Part shown: positions 16,301-25,673 of the stretch, one piece after another
Layout of the letters: the number at the start of each line of letters is the position of its first letter
Position numbering within the stretch: the stretch's first letter is position 1
Source of the DNA: Candidatus Thiopontia autotrophica
GTDB lineage: Bacteria; Pseudomonadota; Gammaproteobacteria; GCF-002020875
Length of the DNA: 46,541 nt
Assembly: GCA_014384675.1 (NCBI GenBank)
Contig: JACNFK010000025.1
Location: 1-46,541 of the forward strand
Direction of reading: 5' to 3'
Made by a program: the position numbers and the translations under genes
The notes under the pieces: generated by a model
Told to the model about the DNA's origin: nothing
The model's input: only the letters and a program-made list of their open reading frames with translations
The model's database searches: none

Positions 16301-16917
16301 GGCTTCACGCTCTGCCTGAGTGCGCGGCGAATAGTCTCCTCACTACTGAGCCCCTCTTCCTCTACCGCACTAACCAGTTTTGAGGCCTGCTGTGGCTTGT
16401 ATCCAAGTGAAATCAGCGCATGAACTGCCTCGCTATGTGGGTCCGCCACCACCTCAGAACGACCACCAGAGGCGCCATCAACTACATTCCCAATATTGGC
16501 GCCAAAACTATCCCACTCACTGAGTCGATCTCGCATCTCCACAATCAACCGCTCTGCGGTCTTTTTACCCACCCCAGGAAGTCTAACAAGGGCTGTGGTG
16601 TTCTCCTCATTGATACAGCAGACAAAATCCTCTGCACTCATCCCGGAGAGAATCGCCAACGCCAGTTTGGCCCCCACCCCACGGACCCGGATCAGAGCAC
16701 GGAACATCCGACGCTCACTCTCGGTGGCAAATCCATAGAGAAGCTGGGCATCCTCACGCACCACCAGATGGGTATGAAGTGTTACCTCTGTACCGGTTTC
16801 AGGTAGTGCATAGAAGGTCGACATGGAGGCCTCAAGCTCATAACCAACCCCACCCACATCAACCAGCAACTCTGGCGGTTTACGCTCTAAAAGTACCCCC
16901 CTCAGCCATCCTATCAA
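16297..16917 (-). CDS. ruvA: Holliday junction DNA-binding protein RuvA
   Basis: RuvA binds the four-way junction and loads RuvB. I place the start at the TTG at 16917, giving [20 protein letters not shown], the family N terminus, and 206 residues (E. coli 203). It shares the four bases TTGA with the ruvC stop, and a GGGGGAAG ribosome site precedes it. An upstream ATG at 16938 would add seven residues not found in the family. HhH motifs are visible at [14 protein letters not shown] and [14 protein letters not shown], and the C-terminal domain III ([12 protein letters not shown]) is intact. Confidence 0.94.
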   Translation of the reverse strand: MIGWLRGVLLERKPPELLVDVGGVGYELEASMSTFYALPETGTEVTLHTHLVVREDAQLLYGFATESERRMFRALIRVRGVGAKLALAILSGMSAEDFVCCINEENTTALVRLPGVGKKTAERLIVEMRDRLSEWDSFGANIGNVVDGASGGRSEVVADPHSEAVHALISLGYKPQQASKLVSAVEEEGLSSEETIRRALRQSVKP

Positions 16918-17432
16918 CGCAATCTTCCCCCCTTCCACTCCGTTGAAAGCCCCATTCGATTCAGACTTTGCGAACGGTTAGCATGACATATCGCACAGGC
17001 CAGTGCATCAGCCTCATCCGCCTGCGGATTGGTCTGCAGATTCAGTAGTGCACGCACCATCATCTGCACCTGGATTTTGGCAGCATTTCCGCGCCCTACC
17101 ACTGCCTGTTTTATCTCTGCAGGGGTATATTCATACACTGTTAGATCACGATTTGCAGCTGTACAGATTGCGGCTCCACGTGCCTGCCCTAACTTAAGTG
17201 CAGAATCGGCATTACGGTGCATGAATACGTTCTCGATTGCAAACTCATCGGGATGACAACGATCAAGAACTTCACTTACCGCCTCAAATATAGCGTGCAA
17301 TCTCTCTGGAAGAGTATCTCCCCTGATTCTCAACGCACCACTCTCAATATGGCGATACCCCCCCTTCTCCATCTCGATCACCCCGTAACCGGTAGTTCGA
17401 GATCCTGGGTCGATACCGAGAATTCTTGTCAT
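16914..17432 (-). CDS. ruvC: crossover junction endodeoxyribonuclease RuvC
   Basis: RuvC cuts Holliday junctions symmetrically. The 172-residue protein has the four acidic catalytic residues of the family: Asp8 in LGIDPGSRTTGYG, Glu67 in FAIENVF, and Asp139 and Asp142 in PQADEADALACAICH. It sits four bases after yebC and shares its stop with the ruvA start. Confidence 0.98.
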   Translation of the reverse strand: MTRILGIDPGSRTTGYGVIEMEKGGYRHIESGALRIRGDTLPERLHAIFEAVSEVLDRCHPDEFAIENVFMHRNADSALKLGQARGAAICTAANRDLTVYEYTPAEIKQAVVGRGNAAKIQVQMMVRALLNLQTNPQADEADALACAICHANRSQSLNRMGLSTEWKGGRLR

Positions 17433-17436
17433 TAGA

Positions 17437-18186
17437 TTACTGACTGAGTGCAGCCATCACCTCTTCCGGGATATCCGCATTACTGTAGACATTTTGGACG
17501 TCATCCAGATCCTCCAGACGATCCACCAGTTTGAGTAGCTTCTCGGCACCATCCTGGTCCAGCTCAGTCATGGTTGAGGCACGCTGGGTCAGATCTGCCG
17601 AGGCGGGCTCTAGCCCTGCATCAACCATCACCTGTTTTACATCCAGGTAACTGGCCTCATCAGTCAGCACCTCAATTGAGCCATCATCCTCTGTCACCAC
17701 ATCCTCAGCCCCGGCCTCCAGGGCCGCGTCCATAATGGCATCCTCATCACTTTCTGGAGGATAAAGCAGTACGCCGGTCTTGGTAAAGAGATAGGAGACT
17801 GAACCGTCAGTTCCCAGATTACTTCCATGCTTGGTAAAGGCGTGACGCACCTCAGATACTGTGCGATTGCGATTATCGGTCAGACAGTCAACCATCACCG
17901 CCACCCCATTGGGACCATATCCCTCGTAGCGAATTTCGTCAAAGTTTTCACCATCAACATCACCACTACCACGCTTTACTGCACGCTCAATGGTGTCACG
18001 GGTCATATTGGCACCCAGTGCCTTGTCCACAGCAGCACGCAGACGCGGATTGTCTGCCACATTGCCGCCACCCATCTTTGCTGCCACGGTGATCTCACGG
18101 ATCAACTTGGTGAAGATCTTGCCACGCTTTGCATCCTGCGCACCCTTGCGATGCTGGATGTTGTGCCATTTACTATGTCCTGCCAT
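17437..18186 (-). CDS. yebC: YebC/PmpR (TACO1-like) protein
   Basis: The 249-residue protein opens with the family hallmark [20 protein letters not shown] and contains [21 protein letters not shown] in its middle domain. YebC proteins have been described as transcription regulators and, more recently, as ribosome-associated factors that relieve proline stalling. The start at 18186 has GAGG upstream and gives the standard length; the frame is open further up into nadA but that part is unrelated. It lies between nadA and ruvC. Confidence 0.95.
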   Translation of the reverse strand: MAGHSKWHNIQHRKGAQDAKRGKIFTKLIREITVAAKMGGGNVADNPRLRAAVDKALGANMTRDTIERAVKRGSGDVDGENFDEIRYEGYGPNGVAVMVDCLTDNRNRTVSEVRHAFTKHGSNLGTDGSVSYLFTKTGVLLYPPESDEDAIMDAALEAGAEDVVTEDDGSIEVLTDEASYLDVKQVMVDAGLEPASADLTQRASTMTELDQDGAEKLLKLVDRLEDLDDVQNVYSNADIPEEVMAALSQ

Positions 18187-18190
18187 CTCT

Positions 18191-19288
18191 CTATACCTCC
18201 AGCATCCTCTCCAGTGCCAATCTTGCCTGCTCTGCCACACTCTCATCCACTTTAATCTGGTTAACCACATTCCCCTCCAACAAATTCTCCAGTGTCCAGA
18301 GCAGATGTGGTGGATCAATCCTGAACATTGTAGAACACATACAGACTGTTGGGGACATGAAGTGGACAGATTTTCCCTCTCCCTTGAACTGCTCATGGAG
18401 ACGGTTTACCAGATTCAGCTCCGTACCCACCAGCCAGCGTGTATTGGGTTCCGCTTCTGCAATCGTCTTGATGATGTATTCAGTCGAACCGACATAGTCT
18501 GACTTCTGACAGACCTCATAGGAGGATTCCGGATGGGAGATGATTTTTGTCTCAGGATGCATCTCCTTGAAGCGGTCAATTTGCTCCGGCCTGAACATCT
18601 GGTGTACTGAACAGAACCCCTTCCAGAGAATGATTTTCGCATTGTGGATCTCCTCTGCGGTCAGACCACCCATTGGCAGATCATAATCCCACACCACCAT
18701 CTGATCGAGTGGGATCCCCATGGTGGCTCCGGTATTTCTGCCGAGATGCTGGTCGGGGAAGAAGAGCACCTTCTCTCTCTGACTGAATGACCACTCAAGC
18801 ACATGACGTGCGTTGGTAGAGGTACAGACAATGCCGCCATGGCGCCCGCAGAACCCTTTCAGGTCTGCTGCAGAGTTGATATAGGTGACCGGGGTTATGG
18901 TCTCGTCAGGGTTTAATATGGTGGATAGCTCCTGCCACGCCTTTTCCACTTTTGGAAGATCGGCCATATCAGCCATGGAGCAGCCTGCGTTCATGTCGGG
19001 AATAACCGAGATCTGATCTGGACGGGAGAGGATATCAGCCACCTCCGCCATAAAGTGGACCCCACAGAAGACAATGTACTCTGCCTGTGAGTTGGCTGCC
19101 TGACGAGAGAGTTTCAGAGAGTCACCAGAAAAATCGGCATGTTGGAACACCTCCTCCCGCTGGTAGTGGTGACCCAGGATAACCAGACGCTCACCAAGCT
19201 CCTCTTTGGCCGCAAGGATGCGCTGCTGGCACTCCTCGTCATCCTGTATTGAGAATGGATCTTCCAGCTTATGAACTGCTAACCCCAT
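18191..19288 (-). CDS. nadA: quinolinate synthase NadA
   Basis: NadA condenses iminoaspartate with dihydroxyacetone phosphate to quinolinate, the first committed step of NAD synthesis, using an oxygen-sensitive [4Fe-4S] cluster. The 365-residue protein has likely cluster cysteines in [19 protein letters not shown] and SPTVCMCST, and the LGHHYQR motif near the N terminus. It lies three bases after aspS and four bases before yebC, so the aspS-nadA-yebC-ruvCAB genes probably share a transcript. The nadB partner is not in the window. Confidence 0.97.
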   Translation of the reverse strand: MGLAVHKLEDPFSIQDDEECQQRILAAKEELGERLVILGHHYQREEVFQHADFSGDSLKLSRQAANSQAEYIVFCGVHFMAEVADILSRPDQISVIPDMNAGCSMADMADLPKVEKAWQELSTILNPDETITPVTYINSAADLKGFCGRHGGIVCTSTNARHVLEWSFSQREKVLFFPDQHLGRNTGATMGIPLDQMVVWDYDLPMGGLTAEEIHNAKIILWKGFCSVHQMFRPEQIDRFKEMHPETKIISHPESSYEVCQKSDYVGSTEYIIKTIAEAEPNTRWLVGTELNLVNRLHEQFKGEGKSVHFMSPTVCMCSTMFRIDPPHLLWTLENLLEGNVVNQIKVDESVAEQARLALERMLEV

Positions 19289-19291
19289 ATC

Positions 19292-21070
19292 TTATTCAGC
19301 CTTCTGTACCTTGCGCAGACGTATATTGAGCTCCCGCAGCTGATGATCACTTACACGATCTGGCGCACCAGTTAGCAGACAGTTGGCCGACTGGGTCTTG
19401 GGAAATGCCATCACATCACGAATAGAGTCCGCGCCCGCCATCAGCATTACCAGGCGATCGAGACCGAAGGCCATACCACCATGCGGAGGACAGCCATACT
19501 TGAGGGCATCGAGCAGGAAGCCAAACTTGTCCTGAGCCTCCTCATCACCGATCCCCAGCACCTTCAGTACACTCTCTTGCGTTTCCGGATCGTGAATACG
19601 GATGGAACCACCGCCAATCTCACTACCGTTGAGGATCATGTCGTAGGCACGTGAATATACCTTGCCAGGCTCACTATCCATCATCCCCAGTTGATCACTA
19701 TTTGGGGCTGTAAAGGGGTGGTGGATCGCATTCCAGCGATCAGATTTCTCATCCCAATCAAACATCGGGAAGTCTACAACCCAGAGCGGCTTCCACTCAG
19801 CAGACATAAGGCCACGATCCTCTCCCACCTTAACTCGCAACGCACCCAGCGCCTCATTAACTACCTTGGCCTTGTCCGCACCAAAGAATATAAGATCACC
19901 ACTGTTGGCACCGGTACGCTCCAGAATGCCGGCAATGGTGTCGTCAGGGAGGAATTTTACGATTGGGGACTGCAATCCATCACGTCCACCCTCGACATCA
20001 TTGACCTTGATATAGGCGAGACCACGAGCACCATAGATACTGACAAATTTGGTGTAGCCATCAATATCCTTGCGGCTCAGGCTATTACCACCTGGCAGAC
20101 AGAGTGCCGCCACCCTGCCATTTGGATCATTGGCCGGACCAGAGAAGACCTTGAAATCAACCTCGGTCATCAAGTCAGCCACATCAATCAGTTCCAGCGA
20201 GACACGCAGATCAGGGCGATCAGAGCCGTAACGACGCATGGCCTCGTCATAACTCATCTGCTGAAATTGATCTGGAAGCTCTGTCCCCAAAACCTCTTTG
20301 AAAAGTCCCCTAACCATATCCTCCATCAACCCCATAATCTGCTCCTCATTGAGGAAGGCGGTCTCGATATCGAGTTGGGTAAATTCAGGCTGACGGTCGG
20401 CACGCAGATCCTCGTCACGGAAACAGCGAACCACCTGATAGTAGCGGTCCATACCAGAGACCATCAACAGCTGCTTGAAGAGCTGTGGTGACTGCGGCAG
20501 TGCAAAAAATTCTCCCGGATGGGTACGACTTGGAACCAGATAGTCACGTGCCCCCTCAGGAGTTGCACGAGTCAACATTGGAGTCTCTATATCAAGAAAC
20601 CCATTACTGTCCAGATAGTTACGAATGTGCCGAGTTACCGCCGCTCTCAGCTTCATCCGTTGCTGCATAACCGGACGACGTAGATCGACATAACGGTAGC
20701 GCAGACGAATGTCCTCACCCATGCCATCATCATCAATCATGAATGGAGGAGTCTTGGCACGGTTCAGAACCTCAACCTCGGAGATCAGCACCTCAACTTT
20801 ACCAGTTGGCATATCCTCGTTGATTGTCCCCTCCGGGCGCTCCCTGACCAACCCCTTGATACCCAACACGTATTCAGAACGTACATGCTCTGCAATCTCG
20901 AACGGCTCAGCACGGTCAGGGTCAAACACAATCTGCGCCAGCCCCTCTCGATCACGCAGATCGATAAAGATAACGCCACCATGATCACGGCGACGGTTAA
21001 CCCATCCAGCCAGCTGGATCTCCTGACCAATCAGGGACTCATTCAACTCTCCACAATAGTGGCTTCGCAT
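19292..21070 (-). CDS. aspS: aspartyl-tRNA synthetase
   Basis: AspRS is a class II synthetase charging tRNA-Asp. The 592-residue protein (E. coli 590) has an N-terminal OB-fold anticodon domain ([20 protein letters not shown]), class II motif 2 in [20 protein letters not shown], a bacterial GAD insertion in the middle, and motif 3 in [14 protein letters not shown]. This bacterial-type architecture could be discriminating or non-discriminating; a gatCAB set is not visible here. Confidence 0.98.
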   Translation of the reverse strand: MRSHYCGELNESLIGQEIQLAGWVNRRRDHGGVIFIDLRDREGLAQIVFDPDRAEPFEIAEHVRSEYVLGIKGLVRERPEGTINEDMPTGKVEVLISEVEVLNRAKTPPFMIDDDGMGEDIRLRYRYVDLRRPVMQQRMKLRAAVTRHIRNYLDSNGFLDIETPMLTRATPEGARDYLVPSRTHPGEFFALPQSPQLFKQLLMVSGMDRYYQVVRCFRDEDLRADRQPEFTQLDIETAFLNEEQIMGLMEDMVRGLFKEVLGTELPDQFQQMSYDEAMRRYGSDRPDLRVSLELIDVADLMTEVDFKVFSGPANDPNGRVAALCLPGGNSLSRKDIDGYTKFVSIYGARGLAYIKVNDVEGGRDGLQSPIVKFLPDDTIAGILERTGANSGDLIFFGADKAKVVNEALGALRVKVGEDRGLMSAEWKPLWVVDFPMFDWDEKSDRWNAIHHPFTAPNSDQLGMMDSEPGKVYSRAYDMILNGSEIGGGSIRIHDPETQESVLKVLGIGDEEAQDKFGFLLDALKYGCPPHGGMAFGLDRLVMLMAGADSIRDVMAFPKTQSANCLLTGAPDRVSDHQLRELNIRLRKVQKAE

Positions 21071-21147
21071 ATTTTTTCCTTGTTACTCTATATTCAATAA
21101 TTCTTGATACAATCAGAATCGATGCTACCAAAAGCTCTGACAAATTC

Positions 21148-21241
21148 ATCTATCTCTTTTCTGAGACCATCGGTAGCCAGGGATGGATACCGCTGAGCGT
21201 ACATGGATGTATTCACAGCGTGTCTCAGAATAGAGATAGAT
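21148..21241. repeat. conserved-core, variable-arm palindrome, copy D (divergent)
   Basis: Outer arms at 21148-21167 and 21222-21241 pair over 20 bases with one mismatch. The inner hairpin is CGGTA with TACCG around GCCAGGGATGG. The core keeps GCCAGGGATGG, GAGCG, GGATGTA and AGCG at the same positions as copy A but is otherwise diverged. It lies in the gap between fmdB and aspS. Confidence 0.75.
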
Positions 21242-21267
21242 GGACTTGTTATACCCAGTATTCCTAA

Positions 21268-21537
21268 TCAATCACCACAACAACAGCCACCACCTCCACA
21301 GGATGGTGCCGAAGATGGCTCACTCTTGCCCGAGTCAGCCATATTCTTCTTCTCACCGGTCTTGAAGTCACTCTCATACCAGCCACCTCCAGAGAGACGG
21401 AAACCGGCTGCAGAGACCTGTTTTTTCAGTGTTGGTTTTCCACACGCTGGGCACTCCATCAATGGGTCATCACTCATCTTCTGGAGTTTCTCTATATGGT
21501 GGCCACAACCGCCACAAACATACTCATAAATTGGCAT
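21268..21537 (-). CDS. FmdB-family zinc-ribbon protein
   Basis: This 89-residue protein begins PIYEYVCGGCGHHIEKLQK and has a second CPACG pair, so two CxxC knuckles can bind one zinc. The middle has GFRLSGGGWYESDFK, typical of the FmdB-like regulatory family, and the tail is low-complexity with GGGGCCCGD. FmdB was named as a putative regulator of formamidase; in gammaproteobacteria a gene of this type usually precedes aspS, as here. Function is unknown. A clustered-cysteine tail could bind additional metal. Confidence 0.9.
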   Translation of the reverse strand: MPIYEYVCGGCGHHIEKLQKMSDDPLMECPACGKPTLKKQVSAAGFRLSGGGWYESDFKTGEKKNMADSGKSEPSSAPSCGGGGCCCGD

Positions 21538-21621
21538 TTATCTAATCCTTAACAGACAATCGGGCTATTATACCGAATCCAAAATCTGACAGATAGAGTA
21601 TACAACCTAGACAATCCAATA

Positions 21622-23415
21622 ATGCATAATGCCTTTACCAAGATGCCCTCCTCCTCCAGAGAGGATTGGCGCACTATCAGATCACTACTTCCATACCTGT
21701 GGGGATATCGTTACCGTGCTGGTCTGGCTATTGGGTCTCTTATTCTGGCAAAATTGGCAAACGTCACTGTTCCACTCCTGCTCAAGGAGATTGTAGATAC
21801 CCTGGATCAGAACCATGAGGCCGCCCTGGTGCTGCCGTTGGCTCTGCTTGTCGGATATGGGTTAATGCGTGCAGGTAGCGCCTTCTTTAATGAGCTACGT
21901 GATGCCATCTTTGCCAAGGTTCGACACGGAATTGTAAGGGAGATCTCAATCCGTTTTATGTCTCATCTCCACAACCTCTCGCTACGTTTCCATCTGGACC
22001 GCAAAACCGGCGGGATAACCAGAGATATGGAACGTGGCACCAGATCGATCAGCTCCCTCTTCAATATGCTGCTCTTCAACATCATCCCAACCATGATTGA
22101 GGTAACCCTGATAGCCGTAATTCTATTCGCCAACTACAACCCTTGGTTTGCCATCATCACCTTCACCACCGTAGCAATCTATATCGCCACCACCTTTGTT
22201 ATCACCAACTGGCGCATGAAATATAGAGTAGCGATGAACAAGCGTGATTCTGATGCCAGCACTCAAGCAGTCGATAGCCTCATCAACTACGAGACCGTAA
22301 AATATTTTGGCAATGAGCAGTATGAGCTGGACCAATACGATGAACAGATGAGAAGCTGGGAGGTGGCTGCGGTCAAGAGCCAGACCTCAATGTCGGCGCT
22401 TAACTTTATCCAGGCCTTCATCATCGCCATTGGGGTCACTATCACCATGGTCATGGCTGGCCAGGGAGTTGTGGATGGTGAGATGACTCTGGGAGATCTG
22501 GTGCTGGTCAATACCTTCCTGTTACAGCTCTTCATCCCTCTCGGTTTTCTGGGGATGGTATATACCCAGATCAAACATGCACTCTCCGATATCGACATGA
22601 TGTTTCAACTGCTGGAGAAAAAACCTGAAATCGAGGACCTGCCAACTGCAACTGCACTCAACCCTGGAGAGGGCGAGATTGAGTTCAGAAATGTTGAGTT
22701 TGGGTATAACAGTGACAGAAAGATCCTGCACAACGTCAGTTTCAAGATACCTGCTGGGAAAAAGGTTGCCGTAGTGGGCAAGAGCGGATCAGGAAAATCA
22801 ACCCTGGCAAGGCTGCTGTTCCGTTTCTACGAAATTGATAGAGGCCAGATCACCATCAATGGAGTTGATATCAAAACTGTGACCCAGAAGAGCCTGCGAG
22901 AGGCGATCGGTATTGTCCCCCAGGATACGGTCCTCTTTAACCATACCATTCACTACAATATCGAGTATGCCAGGCCGGGGGCAACCCATGGAGAGATTGA
23001 AGATGCTGCAAGAGTGGCCAACATTCACGACTTCATTACCGCCCTGCCACAAGGGTATGAATCTACCGTTGGTGAGCGCGGCCTGAAACTCTCCGGTGGT
23101 GAGAAGCAACGTATTGCCATCGCCCGCGCCATCCTCAAGAACCCACCCATTATGGTCTTTGACGAGGCTACCTCATCGCTCGACTCCGCCGCCGAGAAGG
23201 TGATCAACAGTTCACTAAAAGAGATCAGCAGCCACCACACCCCCCTGGTAATTGCCCACCGCCTCTCCACCATCGCTGATGCCGATGAGATTCTGGTGAT
23301 GGATTCCGGATATATTATCGAACGTGGAACACACAAAGAACTGATTGATATACATGGTGTTTATGCAGATATGTGGATATTGCAACAGGAGCAGCGGGAG
23401 AGGCAGAAAACCTGA
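21622..23415 (+). CDS. ABC transporter ATM1/HMT1 type, fused membrane and ATPase domains
   Basis: The 597-residue half-transporter has an N-terminal membrane domain (about 25-320, six segments) with the ATM1-type stretch ETVKYFGNEQYE, and a C-terminal nucleotide-binding domain with Walker A GKSGSGKST (386-394), signature LSGGEKQR and Walker B IMVFDEATSSLDS. Relatives export glutathione or glutathione-bound sulfur or heavy-metal species and protect against metals in bacteria. The substrate cannot be read from sequence. It opens a plus-strand run of four genes, facing away from fmdB and aspS. Confidence 0.92.
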   Translation: MHNAFTKMPSSSREDWRTIRSLLPYLWGYRYRAGLAIGSLILAKLANVTVPLLLKEIVDTLDQNHEAALVLPLALLVGYGLMRAGSAFFNELRDAIFAKVRHGIVREISIRFMSHLHNLSLRFHLDRKTGGITRDMERGTRSISSLFNMLLFNIIPTMIEVTLIAVILFANYNPWFAIITFTTVAIYIATTFVITNWRMKYRVAMNKRDSDASTQAVDSLINYETVKYFGNEQYELDQYDEQMRSWEVAAVKSQTSMSALNFIQAFIIAIGVTITMVMAGQGVVDGEMTLGDLVLVNTFLLQLFIPLGFLGMVYTQIKHALSDIDMMFQLLEKKPEIEDLPTATALNPGEGEIEFRNVEFGYNSDRKILHNVSFKIPAGKKVAVVGKSGSGKSTLARLLFRFYEIDRGQITINGVDIKTVTQKSLREAIGIVPQDTVLFNHTIHYNIEYARPGATHGEIEDAARVANIHDFITALPQGYESTVGERGLKLSGGEKQRIAIARAILKNPPIMVFDEATSSLDSAAEKVINSSLKEISSHHTPLVIAHRLSTIADADEILVMDSGYIIERGTHKELIDIHGVYADMWILQQEQRERQKT

Positions 23416-23499
23416 AAAACAGGTAATAATACGTAATACAAAAGCAGCACGAATTATGAGACAATTAGCACAGTAGGAGAGAGCCTAGAGGATACAGGG

Positions 23500-24060
23500 A
23501 TGAGCACGAGCACGAGCACGAGCACGAAAGCAGACCACAACGAGTCACCTCGTTGGTATCTTCTTGCCAGTAAACCGCGAGATGAGGAGCGGGCCCGACT
23601 CAATCTGGAGCAGCAGGGCTACACCACCTATCTGCCAATGGTGAAGCGAGAGCGGCGCCGTCGCGGCAAGACTGCTGTTAATACCGAGCCCCTCTTTCCC
23701 CGTTACATGTTTATCAAGCTGGATCGTGAGAACGACAACTGGGCACCCATACGCTCCACCTTCGGGGTCTCCGGACTGGTTGGCTTTGGAGCAACCCATA
23801 CCAACTACATACCTATACCTGAACAGGTCGTTGATCTGCTGAAAAGTCATGAGGATGAGTTTGGAATCCATCAACTGGAGCGTGCCGATTGGTTCTGTGA
23901 AGGGGATTGTGTACGCATCACCAGCGGACCATTTGCCGAGATTGAGGGAGTATTCATGATGGATGATGGGCTCCACCGCGCTATGGTGCTTATAGAGATG
24001 CTTGGCAAACAACAACATATCGTTATCGAGAGTGGCCAACTGGCCCCCTGCTGTCACTGA
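23500..24060 (+). CDS. rfaH: RfaH-like transcription antiterminator (NusG paralogue)
   Basis: RfaH binds RNA polymerase at ops sites and carries it through long operons such as those for surface polysaccharides. The 186-residue protein has an N-terminal NGN domain (WYLLASKPRDEERARLNLEQ, then PLFPRYMFIKL) and a C-terminal KOW-type domain (DCVRITSGPFAEIEGVF). The sequence FPRYMF and the absence of the general NusG linker place it with RfaH. A ribosome site GAGGATACAGGG precedes the ATG. The first residues are an STSTSTST tract made by a hexanucleotide repeat. No convincing ops element is present in the window. Confidence 0.88.
   Translation: MSTSTSTSTKADHNESPRWYLLASKPRDEERARLNLEQQGYTTYLPMVKRERRRRGKTAVNTEPLFPRYMFIKLDRENDNWAPIRSTFGVSGLVGFGATHTNYIPIPEQVVDLLKSHEDEFGIHQLERADWFCEGDCVRITSGPFAEIEGVFMMDDGLHRAMVLIEMLGKQQHIVIESGQLAPCCH
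23503..23526. repeat. AGCACG x4 tandem repeat at the rfaH 5' end
   Basis: Four exact copies of the hexamer AGCACG directly follow the start codon and encode Ser-Thr four times. Because the unit is six bases, gain or loss would alter the N-terminal tail without a frameshift. Confidence 0.95.
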
Positions 24061-24106
24061 CAAAAGGTATCAATTGCGCCATAAGTGATGCGCTATACTG
24101 CAGTTC

Positions 24107-24958
24107 ATGGCAGAACAGAAAAAAACTATTCTGATCACCGGCTGCTCCAGCGGTATCGGCCTGCGTTGTGCCGAGATTATGCAGGAGCGGGGATGGCGGG
24201 TCTTTGCAACTGCCCGCAGGGTCGAGGATGTCACCATCCTCATAGAGCATGGATTCGAGTCGGTTCAGCTTGATCTGGATAGATCGGAGAGCATCCACTC
24301 AGCCCTCGACTTTGTACTGCAACGGACAGGCGGGACTCTGGATGGTCTCTTCAACAACGGAGCCTATGGACAACCTGGTGCTGTTGAGGATCTCAGCAGA
24401 GACAATCTACGAAAACAGTTCGAGACCAACCTCTTTGGAACCGCCGAACTGACCAATGCCATCATTCCAGTAATGCGCAAACAGGGGCATGGACGAATTG
24501 TCTTCAACAGCTCGGTTCTCGGATTTGTGGTTATGCCCTACCGTGGCGCCTACAATGCCAGCAAATTCGCCCTGGAGGGGCTTGCCGATACAATGCGCCT
24601 GGAGCTTAAAGATAGTGGTATTTTTATATCACTAATTCAGCCCGGTCCCATCGAATCCAGTTTTCGCAAGAATGCATACCTGGCCTTCAAACAGAACATC
24701 AATCCTGAAAACAGCTATCACAAGGCCAATTACGAGGCGATGGAGAGACGCCTAAAAAAACCGGGACCTGCCGCACCATTCACCCTGCCTGCAGATGCGG
24801 TGGCAGATAAATTGATCCATGCGCTGGAGAGTCGCCAGCCCAAGACACGCTATCCGGTCACCTTTCCAACCCATCTATTTGCACTCCTAAGGCGCATTCT
24901 CCCTGACCGCTGGCTAGACTATATGCTCATCAGGGCATCTGGTGATGGAGCCCGCTGA
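24107..24958 (+). CDS. short-chain dehydrogenase/reductase, YbbO-like
   Basis: This 283-residue classical SDR has the cofactor motif TGCSSGIG (11-18), the active-site Ser in FNSSVLG (about 135-136) and YNASK (Tyr149, Lys153). The usual NNAG is NNGA here. An Arg pair after the second strand (ATARR) favours NADPH. The sequence resembles E. coli YbbO, an NADP-dependent aldehyde reductase, including the C-terminal KTRYPVTFPTHLFALLRRILP. It starts 46 bases after rfaH. Substrate is unknown. Confidence 0.88.
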   Translation: MAEQKKTILITGCSSGIGLRCAEIMQERGWRVFATARRVEDVTILIEHGFESVQLDLDRSESIHSALDFVLQRTGGTLDGLFNNGAYGQPGAVEDLSRDNLRKQFETNLFGTAELTNAIIPVMRKQGHGRIVFNSSVLGFVVMPYRGAYNASKFALEGLADTMRLELKDSGIFISLIQPGPIESSFRKNAYLAFKQNINPENSYHKANYEAMERRLKKPGPAAPFTLPADAVADKLIHALESRQPKTRYPVTFPTHLFALLRRILPDRWLDYMLIRASGDGAR

Positions 24959-25063
24959 GTAACTACTGATAAAAACTTGGGTTAATTGATTTTAATAATC
25001 TATTTATTTAATATACTAATCACAAGGAGTTGCTGCCAAATTATCCACGGGGGAGAGAATCAG

Positions 25064-25507
25064 ATGAGTGAAGATGCACTGCCGGTCACCAGAGCCGCGA
25101 AGGAGCTGGGAATCAGTCGCAGAGAGATCCAGCAGAAGATCCAGTCGGGGGAGCTGGAGACCTTTGAGGGCAGGGTAACCATGGCTCAGCTGCGATCAGT
25201 CTTCCCCGCAGCGGAGAAGATGGAGACATCCTCAATCCTTGAGAAGATAAACTTCATAAAAGACAACGCCTATCTAAATCGGGTTCAGACAGCACATATT
25301 CCTGACTCATACACTCTTATGGGTCAGGTCCAACGGCTACGGATGGAGCTGCGGATGGCGCGTGAGGAGAGGATGGCACAACTACGCCTAATCAGCGAGC
25401 TGACTGGTAGTCTGCAGGAGATGCAGAGAAATTGCGATGAGAAGCAGAAGGTTATAGTTGGGAACCTTCTGAATATGATTGCTCGAGGCTCGAAACAGCA
25501 GAAGTAG
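25064..25507 (+). CDS. orphan HTH-coiled-coil protein of unknown function
   Basis: I do not recognise a named family. The 147-residue protein has an N-terminal helix-turn-helix of the MerR/excisionase-like kind (LPVTRAAKELGISRREIQQKIQSGELETFEGRV, given as residues 6-39) followed by VTMAQLRSVFP, and a long charged helix (about 85-130) likely to form a coiled coil. I start at the ATG at 25064, which has GGGGGAGAG upstream; the frame is open back to 24986 through an AT-rich stretch that looks non-coding. No phage or integrase gene is near. A DNA-binding role is inference. Confidence 0.75.
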   Translation: MSEDALPVTRAAKELGISRREIQQKIQSGELETFEGRVTMAQLRSVFPAAEKMETSSILEKINFIKDNAYLNRVQTAHIPDSYTLMGQVQRLRMELRMAREERMAQLRLISELTGSLQEMQRNCDEKQKVIVGNLLNMIARGSKQQK

Positions 25508-25508
25508 A

Positions 25509-25673
25509 TAGGAGGTTGTCCGAGAATAGAGAGCCTACTGCAAACCCCATAAAGACCATAATCTGAGCTTATTGAACTCGTTAAATAGCGGTGCTATTCG
25601 CCTCGCCCAATAATCTCACCTTATGGTCTTTTTGTGATTTTCGCTACGGCTTCTATTCTCGGACAGCCTCCTA
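25509..25673. repeat. 165-bp nested palindrome between HTH gene and clpB
   Basis: The outer arms 25509-25530 and 25652-25673 pair over 22 bases with one wobble. A second inner palindrome has AAAGACCATAA (25551-25561) pairing with TTATGGTCTTT (25621-25631), continues inward with matching TGAG, TTATTG and AATAGC blocks, and ends at a GGT tip. The right outer arm contains the clpB stop codon; the left begins two bases after the HTH gene stop. There is no long T-tract at the outer ends. Confidence 0.85.

Noticed and set aside
19691-20491. 266-codon open frame on the plus strand opposite aspS
   Set aside because: It is a shadow of aspS; the protein resembles nothing I know and the aspS frame is complete and conserved.
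24959-25063. N-terminal extension of the HTH gene (MILIIYLFNIL...)
   Set aside because: The stretch is AT-rich and intergenic in character; the ATG at 25064 has a strong ribosome site and directly precedes the HTH domain.
25064-25507. Prophage excisionase or phage regulator
   Set aside because: The HTH resembles that class, but there is no integrase, attachment site or other phage gene nearby.
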